Shown in pieces: positions 56,511 through 64,000 of a stretch of 64,000 nt of DNA; the first letter of the stretch is position 1; each line of letters opens with the position of its first letter. Origin of the DNA: Mycocentrospora acerina (taxonomy: Eukaryota; Ascomycota; Dothideomycetes; Pleosporales); NCBI GenBank assembly GCA_022701365.1, contig JAKUHH010000081.1:1-64000 (forward strand), written 5' to 3'. Below the pieces are notes generated by a model. That model did not search any database, was not told the DNA's origin, and saw only the letters and a program-made list of their open reading frames with translations. Both the position numbers and the translations under genes were made by a program.

Positions 56511-57346
56511 CGATTGGCATATCGTGTCGTGACTCTTATGTTAGATTGTACGAGTGAGCTAACTGCACGACCCAGATAATCTTATCTGTTCAATACTACA
56601 ATTCCGTTACTTTCCGTTTCTTTCCGAAGTACCTGACTAGCATCCTGGTCTTCTCACAGTGTCGTACTCAAGTTTGCTTTCAAGTTTGCTTTCAAGTTTG
56701 CTTTCAAGTTTGCTTTCTACTATATTATTGAAATTTTTTAGCAGAGAGATCTCACTTGTGAATTATCTTCGACTCTAGCAATTTCTTAACATCGAAGTAT
56801 GGTGTAGATTCGACTCCCAGTATGTCAATATTCAACAAGCAGTTGATGTTGCTGTATAAGGGAATGACACTGCCTACAACGTAATCAATTGCACTTCGAA
56901 AATTGTACTATCTTCTCATTTTGTGTCGCATTGTGAAAGGTAGTTTGGACAATAAACGTGACCGTGGAATTGAATGGATCAATTAATTGTGAAAATTCGC
57001 TCATCTTTTTAAGCCCAATTACTTGCATGTTTCAGCAAAACATCAACTAGGTTTGGTTGGCATATACCGCTGTGGATCGAGACAATTCTAGCTTGCTGAA
57101 GTAAAACTTCTATACGTTTGAACTTGCAATTACTATCAAATGTGTATCAAAATTACAGACGCAGGTATCTAATTATCTTAAACAGTGTGCAAAAATTAGC
57201 CTCCCAGTACCGAAACTCCATCAGTTGTAATTGGAATCGTTGAACTCCATTTATCCGTCTTTGACCCGTTTTTGACAACATGCTTTTCCAAATCGTTGCA
57301 CCTCACTCATATTCTTCTTACACCTTCCTGTCGCCCTGATCCCTCC
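56511..57346. other. Intergenic spacer with a 12-bp tandem repeat
   Basis: It contains the tandem repeat at 56669-56716 within the region upstream of the GNAT gene. Otherwise no gene or motif is recognised. Confidence 0.5.
56669..56716. repeat. Tandem repeat, 12-bp unit, four copies
   Basis: The unit CAAGTTTGCTTT is repeated four times without a mismatch, about 160 bases upstream of the GNAT start codon at 56510. Confidence 0.95.
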
Positions 57347-57577
57347 TCATTTTCCAACTCTTGTGTTGTCAAATCCCTGCCCGTAGTATGTTGCGTATGC
57401 CGCGTTTGTGCTGTTGTGATGTTCCTTTGCGTGTCGCTTGACAGATTCCCACATCTGCTTTGCCAAACTGGGTGCCTTGTGTGATTTCGATGAATTGATT
57501 GAGGTCGATGATGAAGTTACAGCTGACTTGCTGAACTCAAAGGAGGATCGTGGCGTTGTTTGAGTGGATGGGGACAT
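57347..57577 (-). CDS. Small hypothetical protein, 76 residues
   Basis: The ATG at 57577 opens 76 residues. The first 45 are Ser/Thr-rich and probably disordered. The C-terminal half, SLAKQMWESVKRHAKEHHNS followed by NAAYATYYGQGF, has the regular helical pattern and aromatic end of a conserved fungal small protein, but I cannot name the family. The frame continues 28 codons upstream of the ATG only from a non-ATG codon. No signal peptide or membrane segment is present. The gene could also have an upstream exon. Confidence 0.5.
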   Translation of the reverse strand: MSPSTQTTPRSSFEFSKSAVTSSSTSINSSKSHKAPSLAKQMWESVKRHAKEHHNSTNAAYATYYGQGFDNTRVGK

Positions 57578-58351
57578 TGTGGTTTTACTGTAGTTGGCGA
57601 AACAGTCTACAAGAGAACGGCAGGTCGAGGGAGAATGTAGACTTGTAGAATTAGGTCTCAAGTGTTCGATCTAAATTATTTCTGCAATTGAATCCGGATA
57701 GAAATGTCTTTCGAATGAGCTGATAAGTGAGGAAGTCTCTTGAGTAGGATGATGGTATTGAGTGGGCTCCCATCCTTTATGTCTTATACTAATCTCACCA
57801 GCATCCGACAGCGGCTCCATAACTCCCTTCGCATAGTCACAACTCTTACCAAATCGACTGCCGCCATGCTCTCGCGCCCTGCATGTCGAACGCGTATTAA
57901 TTGACGCCATCATTGGTACTAGCTTTAACAATTAAGCTGACAAACGTCCACTGCCAATAGCCAAGCGTCAGCCGCTTCTCTCCACGTGCCGACCTGGCGA
58001 TCTTTTTTGGAGTTCACATTTAGCGACGAGGATCCAATAGGCGCTCTCTCCCACCAAGTTTTGGGGCCTGTCATTGGCTGTATGAGAAGTAACTACAAGC
58101 TCTGTTAAATTTCTATACGATCAAATCTGAGCTAGACCACAAGCAGTGGTAGTACGAGCTAGGATTGGTGGGCTGCGATGCGCCCTACACTTGTCAAGCG
58201 ACAAGGCGTGATCCACTCAAACATCACGCAGTAAAGCATTAAAGAGAAAAGATGAAGTTGAGTCATAAACCGGCGAAAGCGAATATACGTGGGATGGCTG
58301 ATGTAAATTAATTATTAATCTTGGTATTGACGTGTACTCGAAAGTTAGGCT
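57578..58351. other. Intergenic spacer
   Basis: The frame at 57671-57931 on the minus strand lacks a recognisable domain. A CACGTG occurs near 57984. Nothing else is evident. Confidence 0.5.
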
Positions 58352-59794
58352 TCAAGGTTTGATGATCGTCGAGTATGACAGCGTATTATCCATGAAAAAG
58401 TCCGCGATGGGTGAACTTGCAAAGTCGGCGTTGGTCACATTACAAGCCTTCTTATAGTCTCCGGCCTGAATGAGTTTGTCCTTAATGATCTTCTGGTACT
58501 GCAAAAGTGGGCATGATGTGCCGGGCCCGCTGGTGCAATTTACGACTGGATAGACAACATCGTTGAGGCGGATGCGCATGTATGCCTCGTGTGAGGTTCC
58601 GTTGCTGACGATTGCGTGAGTCGAGTCTGACACACGAGATGGACAAGCCAAACGCTCAAAAGCCACTGTGCCACGCATGGTTATCATTCGGCTAGCCCTA
58701 AACTTCCTGTTTGGCAATGTGGTATTTCCGGGGAGTTGAGGTTGGTCATCGAAAACGCCAAGAGCGGCAATCAGTTGATTGACTTGGCCGTCGTTGGTAA
58801 ATGCAACCATGACTTTAGGAGGCACAAACGTGGAATTACTAGTTTTGTACGTGGCAGTAGGTCCATCGACAAAGCGCTGCGCAACCATATTCACAACCGG
58901 AATCATGAGATTCTTCTCGATGTCAGTGCCCATGCCAGCTCCGTACCAGTAACGCAAATCCTGAGCATACTCGTACTGAAGAATCTCTCCTTCAGTAAAA
59001 ATGTCGCAAAACTGGCTTCGGCGTCCCGTAATCTGTGTTTCAAATCCACACAAATACGGAATAATCGAGACATCTGCCTGCGTGAAACTGAAGTTGCCGT
59101 GTATCTTGGCATTGAGTTTGGAGCGGATAGGCGGAAGGTAGATGTTGTCCCACACGTCCTTATAAGGGCTACCGCCCTCGTCATTGTACGCCTTACAGAG
59201 GTCACTGGTGGCGAGTGAATTCATCCAAGAAGCAGGATCGCTACTGTTGAGCGCGTGAATGGAACCAAGCTCGGTAGCATTGGGTCCGAGAAAACCTTGC
59301 GCGAAGAGACGCGCACTGTCCCGGACTCGAGGGCCCGACTTGTAGTAGTTCGCCCACATTGTAAAAGGCGTATTGTAATCATACAAATCTGAGTAGCGAA
59401 GACGCCATGTCGCACCCATCTCGTGGAGTTCTTTGTAGCCAGTGGTGGATAATTGGCCAATCTGATTTTCGGGACTGGAGAGCACGGGCTTCCAAGTCTT
59501 CAGAAACTCGAGCTTCTTGTCGCTGACACTGAACGGGCCAGCAGCTTGGAGGCGGTCGTAGAGATTTGTCCATTCACGATAGGCGCCGCTGTCGGGGTAC
59601 CGGCTACCATGGCGAGAGAAGGAAGCTACAAGCTCAACTTTGCAGCCCGAAGGTATATCAGATGAGATTTTTGTCACTTCTGGGCCAGGGAGCCATTGAG
59701 CGTTGCCTCCGAGGTGCTGCAAGGTGTTGAATTTATCTGCGTTAACACCGCTGACTGCTAGCGAGGCAGTAAGCAATATAGTGAGTCGTTCCAT
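58352..59794 (-). CDS. Secreted histidine acid phosphatase (phytase/PHO family)
   Basis: The single exon encodes 480 residues from the ATG at 59794; seven upstream codons lack an ATG. A signal peptide covers about residues 1-19 (MERLTILLTASLAVSGVNA). The phosphate-binding motif SFSRHGSRYP (Arg61-His62-Gly63-x-Arg65-x-Pro67) supplies the histidine that becomes phosphorylated. The usual proton-donor HD pair is replaced by ND in AFTNDGQVNQL (Asn334-Asp335); the aspartate is kept. Eight or so cysteines and several N-glycosylation sequons fit an extracellular enzyme. It should release phosphate from organic phosphates outside the cell. A TATA box and a CACGTG element lie upstream. It diverges from a zinc-cluster regulator at 60400. 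Confidence 0.88.
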   Translation of the reverse strand: MERLTILLTASLAVSGVNADKFNTLQHLGGNAQWLPGPEVTKISSDIPSGCKVELVASFSRHGSRYPDSGAYREWTNLYDRLQAAGPFSVSDKKLEFLKTWKPVLSSPENQIGQLSTTGYKELHEMGATWRLRYSDLYDYNTPFTMWANYYKSGPRVRDSARLFAQGFLGPNATELGSIHALNSSDPASWMNSLATSDLCKAYNDEGGSPYKDVWDNIYLPPIRSKLNAKIHGNFSFTQADVSIIPYLCGFETQITGRRSQFCDIFTEGEILQYEYAQDLRYWYGAGMGTDIEKNLMIPVVNMVAQRFVDGPTATYKTSNSTFVPPKVMVAFTNDGQVNQLIAALGVFDDQPQLPGNTTLPNRKFRASRMITMRGTVAFERLACPSRVSDSTHAIVSNGTSHEAYMRIRLNDVVYPVVNCTSGPGTSCPLLQYQKIIKDKLIQAGDYKKACNVTNADFASSPIADFFMDNTLSYSTIIKP

Positions 59795-59862
59795 GCTAGT
59801 CGAACACAGCTGCAAGTCGTTCCTTCTACCGTTGACCCATTGTAGGGCGGATAATTGTCGCC

Positions 59863-59869
59863 TTTATAC
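59863..59869 (-). promoter_or_regulatory. Probable TATA box of the acid phosphatase gene
   Basis: TATAAAG on the minus strand lies about 70 bases before the ATG at 59794. Confidence 0.55.
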
Positions 59870-60002
59870 CTTTGACACCTTTGGAACCTTTTTCGGTACT
59901 CATTCACCCAGACAAATTAAACTGTCTCGCTTCCCGAGGTGAGCATTGACAGCGCTTCCAAGACGGGGTCTTGTAAACAAGGATGCTCAAAAATCGGCCA
60001 AA

Positions 60003-60008
60003 CACGTG
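60003..60008. promoter_or_regulatory. CACGTG element, candidate phosphate-response (Pho4/NUC-1 type) site
   Basis: The palindrome CACGTG is 209 bases upstream of the acid phosphatase start codon. The same hexamer is the core site of the bHLH phosphate regulators Pho4 and NUC-1. It occurs at other places in the window without phosphatase genes, so chance is not excluded. Confidence 0.35.
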
Positions 60009-60399
60009 GACCGGTAACGCGAAGCTAGAGGTCGCTCTGCCACGGCATCAATAGCAATCCCAGGGGCCAAGGTGTTGTCACGGATCAATTGATCCATCTT
60101 AAATCTTGAGAATGCCATTGTCGTGACTCGAGCGCGTGCAAAGGAGAGACGAACACCCAGGAGGAGGCTGGGCTTTTACAGGGAATGCGCCGTTCTCGGT
60201 CGGGAACCCGGCCGCTTCTGGATAGCGCGACCCCGCCCGAGCACGGCCCGACCTGCTTATCGAACATTCACCGACGCCGACGATGCGATCCTTCGTCACC
60301 CTCCCAATAACGTTGTTGTAACGATGCACGCCGTCAAACGTGTGCGGTGACTATTCAAATTGTACATCTGCTCGTCGTCATCCCGACTTCCTTCAGACC

Positions 60400-61794
60400 A
60401 TGGCTGATTCCAAGCCGCGCCAAAGAAAATTTGCTCCGCGCTCAAGGACGGGCTGCTTAACGTGCCGTGCAAGACGGAAAAGATGCGATTCCCTACGACC
60501 GGATTGCTCCAACTGCATACGCCTGAATCTCACATGCGAATGGCAAGCGCAACGCAAAGTTGTTGCTGTTGAGCAATTTTCCGATTCGAGTTCTAGCCCG
60601 GAAAGCCAGATTGCCGGGCCTCTACATGCGTCCATCGATCCTTGGGATGCGCTTCCCGGAGATTCAACATCAGAACGGAAGTACCTACTGCAGTATTATG
60701 TTGAAGCCTTCGTTCCAAGCGTCTCTGTTGCAACAACTCCTACCAGCTTCTATACCTCCCTATACATGCCATGGGCGTTTCAAAGCGAGGGCATGCTGGA
60801 CGTCATCCTTGCAATTGCTTCTGGACAACTTGCCAGGAGGAGTGTCGATGAAGACCGTGCGAACAACTTGAGGGCCGTGTCAGCAAGACACGAGAGAAAG
60901 TGCTATGCGTTTATCCAAACACGGGTATCCCGTACCGGTGTGCCACTCGCCGACACTTATCAGCTCGCTGCAGTCATACTTATCTTGGTCGGCCTCGAAG
61001 CCCTAAACGGCGTAAAGACTACGCGGTGGATCTCACAGCTAAAATGCGTGCAGAGAATTCTGAACACACTTTCTCCAGAGCAAAACCTTGTAGACTGCTG
61101 GGAGGTCGATTCCCTCCGCCGCCATTTCACATATCACTTCGCATCAGCCTCTCTCATGGCGCGAGTGTCTGAATCCTCATCTTCATCCTCCATCGACCAA
61201 GGGCTCTCGCCAATTCTTAGCCCTACGACTCTGCCACTCACCGTAGATCCTCTAATGGGCATTTCCTACCAAGTGTGTGATCTGATCTCTAGAATTCAAT
61301 ACTTGAAATCATCAAGTCCTGGCTATGTAGCCTCTTTCAATACCATCGAGCAAGGCATCCTTAACTGGACCTACGAAAATCCGTTCACTCTAGGTATTGA
61401 TCTTACGATAGCGCTTGATCTCGTCGCGCTCGCCGAAGCCTACCGCCTTGCCGCGTTCATCCAACTATATCGCACTTCGCCCGCCCACACAGCGCTTATA
61501 TCGTCCTGCGCCTCTCGTGCGATGGAATTCATCGTCAGAATACCACCTGGTAGTTCTGCTGAGTCTAGCCTACTCTTTCCTATATTTTTGGCCGGTGCAG
61601 AGTTGGAGGATGATGCAGCCCGCGAGACGTGTCTGAAGAGATTGGAAGACATACAGAACAGAAATCATTACGAGAATGTTGCTGCGGCACAGAAGGTACT
61701 AAAGGAAGTCTGGCGGCCTAAATCGGAAGGCGGGGAAAAGAGGGACTGGGAGGATGTACTGAGGGAGCTGAAGTGGTCCTTTACCCTTGGATGA
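60400..61794 (+). CDS. Zn2Cys6 transcription factor (Fungal_trans_2-like)
   Basis: The single exon encodes 464 residues from the ATG at 60400, whose context ACCATGGC is near ideal; twenty upstream codons in frame begin at GTG. Cysteines 19, 22, 29, 36, 39 and 46 form the binuclear zinc cluster C-x2-C-x6-C-x6-C-x2-C-x6-C with the basic loop RARRKRC. A Ser/Glu-rich linker follows (FSDSSSSPESQ). From about residue 90 a helical region with LLQYYVEAFVPSVSV resembles the Fungal_trans_2 ligand or regulatory domain, extending to the C-terminus. It should act in the nucleus as a sequence-specific regulator. Its divergent neighbour is the secreted acid phosphatase, 605 bases apart, so co-regulation is possible but unproven. 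Confidence 0.87.
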   Translation: MADSKPRQRKFAPRSRTGCLTCRARRKRCDSLRPDCSNCIRLNLTCEWQAQRKVVAVEQFSDSSSSPESQIAGPLHASIDPWDALPGDSTSERKYLLQYYVEAFVPSVSVATTPTSFYTSLYMPWAFQSEGMLDVILAIASGQLARRSVDEDRANNLRAVSARHERKCYAFIQTRVSRTGVPLADTYQLAAVILILVGLEALNGVKTTRWISQLKCVQRILNTLSPEQNLVDCWEVDSLRRHFTYHFASASLMARVSESSSSSSIDQGLSPILSPTTLPLTVDPLMGISYQVCDLISRIQYLKSSSPGYVASFNTIEQGILNWTYENPFTLGIDLTIALDLVALAEAYRLAAFIQLYRTSPAHTALISSCASRAMEFIVRIPPGSSAESSLLFPIFLAGAELEDDAARETCLKRLEDIQNRNHYENVAAAQKVLKEVWRPKSEGGEKRDWEDVLRELKWSFTLG

Positions 61795-62661
61795 TGTTTT
61801 CGAAACTCGTTTTCAAATACGCAAAGATCGTGCTCGGACAAAACCCCGCACAACATGATCTTAACAGCTATCCAATTATCCGAGGCATAGATATAGCTCA
61901 GCTTGATGGACAACCACTCGACGTAAGACAAATTTTGTAGGCCAACAAAATTGCAGTCACGGAAAAAAAATACCAAGGATGGACCCTCTTCCTTAGTCTT
62001 ACAGTTTTCCAGTCGACAAAAAGACCTGCAGAAAAAATAACAACAGCGCAAAGCTCCTGTCGCGACAGTTATCATAATATCAGATCGGGCTGATGTTATT
62101 TCTACACCATCACCATCTACATAGCACGACCCACACACAAACATGAGCCAGAAGTATCAAAGCCAGCTGTAGTTACTGCTGAAGTTTCGTGGATCATCCT
62201 GTCGGAAAGATACTTCCAGAAAGCATTAGTCAAGTACCGTAGTGGATACTATGTTCTCTTTGCTGGCGTCGAAAATGATGCAGCAGTCGATTGTTGTGTG
62301 CGTGGGCTTGGCCAAGGTAAAACCACAGTTAAAGAAAATAGTCATACACTATCAAAAACACCCAGCCGAAGTAGGATGATGATAAATGACACGTTCAAGG
62401 ACAAAAACTCTCGTGAGGTAGAACTTCATGAGTGGACAGCGTGCGCAGCGATTCACGACGATAGAAGAAGATGACTCCAAAATTGAGGAAGCACCAATTG
62501 GTATCGAGGGTCCGAGGTCACGAATGGACTAGCTACCTACTTCGTCGGTGCAATGTGTTGTCTCAAAAGAGCAATAGCAATCTTAGATTGAGCCATACAA
62601 CCAACCGTCGAATGATTGAGTAATGCTCAGCATCACCAACTAAATGTAACCCATTCAAGAT
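61795..62661. other. Intergenic spacer between convergent genes
   Basis: It lies between the ends of the zinc-cluster gene and the kinase gene. A minus-strand frame at 61668-62144 overlaps the zinc-cluster coding end and has no domain. No gene is supported. Confidence 0.5.
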
Positions 62662-64000
62662 TCACTGCTTCTCTTTCTCCAACCTACCCTCCTCGCACTG
62701 CTGCAAAAACGCTGCAAGCTTACCAAATTGCACCGGCTTTGTCATAAACATATCCACTCCAGCATCAAACGCCTTCTCTTGGTCTCTTTTACTTGCCAAG
62801 CCTGTCAGAGCCACAATGATCGCTGGGTACACGGTGTGTTGCTCTCTCGCCTCGGCCTCGATTGTGCGTATCTCACGTGTAGCTTCAAAGCCGTCCTTGA
62901 TTGGCATTGATATGTCTGTAAAAGGCATTAATTGAAGCAAATCGGTGTAAGATGATCGAAGAGTGTATAGCTACCCATGAAAATTATATCAAAGTTGTTC
63001 TTGCAGAACAAGTCAATTGCCTTTTGTCCATTCTCGGCTTGTGCCAAATTCCTATAGCCATTTTTCTTGAGAAAGGTGCCTAGCAATTTGAGATTAAGGG
63101 CATTGTCATCAACGAGAAGCACACAAAGATGCGAAGGCGGTTTTTCTGATGTCGACTTGAGTGGTTTCTTGTTTGTTATTGATTGTTGGACGGATGGAAC
63201 CGAGCCGAACAACCCCTCAGTCCCTGAGCGACAAGACGTGATTTTCCTATTACTGTCAAGTTCTTCAGCTTTGTTTTTTCACAAATTACTCGTCTCTTTG
63301 GTACTTCTCACCTTTCTTGATCGGTATAGGGCTGGCTTAGTGTGACCATGCCAACATTTACACCCGGTCCCTCGCTACTTTGTTCCAAATCATCATGCCC
63401 TTCGCCATTAGGCTCATCCAATCTAGCAGCACATGCCAAAAGTGCTTTTCCAACTTTAGTTGGTCCTATAGGTCGTGGTATTCTTACCAGTTTGTGGTAT
63501 CCGTGAATGGGATCTCTAGGATCAGCCATTTTGCTTGGAGTCGTGACAATACTGAGAAGGACGCCACTTCGGCCATAAATCTGAGCTGTTCTATGTACTC
63601 TCTCTATGACTCTCTTGTTACCCTCATCGAACAGAACAATATCCGGAATAGCATCATCTGTAGCCTCGAGGATTTCTGAATGAAACCAGTCACGAAGATA
63701 TGTTTCGAATGAAGCACGGACAAAGTCCGAAAATCCAAAAATGACGACAGATAATCCTCGTGCTCGTAACGATTCAATCATATGATTGTTGTCGATTGTC
63801 GGTTGTTCACTGGCGTCAGACCCGTCACTATAACGCTCCATTGGTATTTTGACCGTGATCTCAGTGCCTTTTCCAATGTCGCTTTGCACAGATATCTCGC
63901 CGTTAAGAAGCGAAACGAGGCTTTTTACAATGGACATGCCCAACCCCACACCTTGAGATGATGTCGAGTCTTCCTGTGTGAATGGTACAAAGAGTTGGTT
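62662..64000 (-). CDS. Hybrid sensor histidine kinase, C-terminal part (5' end outside window)
   Basis: Coding exons are 64000-63312 (partial), 63252-62975 and 62915-62662, with two 59-nt introns (63311-63253 and 62974-62916). The first part contains the end of the HATPase domain: LFVPFTQEDSTSSQGVGLGM followed by SIVKSLVSLLNGEI, the F and G2 boxes of the ATP lid. A linker of about 170 residues follows. The C-terminal receiver domain has the acidic pair in VLLVDDNALN, the phospho-acceptor Asp formed across the second splice junction (DIIFM-D-ISMP) and the conserved lysine in MTKPV. The product senses an unknown stimulus and passes phosphate towards a histidine phosphotransfer protein, as in fungal osmotic and oxidative stress pathways. 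The sensor half and group assignment cannot be seen here. Confidence 0.88.

Larger units (their letters stand above)
59795..60399. promoter_or_regulatory. Divergent promoter region of phosphatase and zinc-cluster gene
   Basis: The 605 bases between the start codons hold the TATA box and CACGTG site listed separately, and a GC-rich middle part (60160-60270). Confidence 0.45.

Noticed and set aside
31639..61794. A secondary-metabolite or other coordinated gene cluster
   Set aside because: No backbone synthase, transporter or tailoring set is present; the neighbouring genes have unrelated roles.
61668..62144. 158-codon minus-strand frame with several cysteines
   Set aside because: It overlaps the 3' end of the zinc-cluster gene and does not start at a supported site; no signal peptide or domain.

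Overview
This window looks like nuclear DNA of a filamentous ascomycete (Pezizomycotina, probably Dothideomycetes). The reasons are intron-poor genes with 47-59 nt introns (GT..AG, CTRAY-like branch points, a few longer ones), Zn2Cys6 regulators of the Fungal_trans_2 type, a secreted polygalacturonase and an M43 protease, and an AT-rich flank whose transposons carry the footprint of repeat-induced point mutation (RIP). No rRNA, CRISPR array or convincing tRNA was seen.

Layout. Positions 1 to about 9 kb are a gene-free, AT-rich graveyard. It holds a minus-strand Gypsy/Ty3 retrotransposon (1 to about 3900, cut by the left window edge), a minus-strand Tc1/mariner transposase (about 4850-5960) and further unidentified relics. 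From 9 to 11.6 kb composition gradually normalises. From 11.7 to 31.2 kb genes are sparse: a secreted cytochrome-b561 haemoprotein, an M43 metalloprotease, a Zn2Cys6 factor divergent from an NmrA-like reductase, an aquaporin, a BTB protein and an alcohol-acetyltransferase-like enzyme. Long spacers between them contain a MITE pair and other repeat scraps. The core block at 31.6-36.0 kb is GC-rich and holds the TORC2 subunit Sin1, divergent from a PRCC-like protein. A second AT-rich spacer (36.0-39.1 kb) leads to an endopolygalacturonase. After another spacer, 44.7-51.1 kb is gene-dense: a SET protein, an NFKBIL1-like protein divergent from an NSRP1-like splicing protein, and a TPR-SET protein. 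At 52.1-54.6 kb lie two adjacent pseudogenes, a family-2 glycosyltransferase and a UDP-glucose 4-epimerase, which look like the remains of a polysaccharide locus. The right end carries a GNAT acetyltransferase, a small conserved-looking protein, a secreted histidine acid phosphatase divergent from a Zn2Cys6 factor, and the 3' part of a hybrid histidine kinase that runs off the edge.

How the genes relate. Most are independent housekeeping or secreted-enzyme genes, not a metabolic cluster. Suggestive arrangements are the regulator/NmrA pair at 18.5-21.6 kb, the phosphatase/regulator pair at 58.4-61.8 kb, three splicing-associated proteins within 14 kb (PRCC-like, NFKBIL1-like, NSRP1-like), and two SET proteins 3.1 kb apart, one of which lacks expected catalytic motifs. 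All functional calls rest on motif recognition by eye. Splice sites were chosen by reading frame and consensus, and no database search was run.
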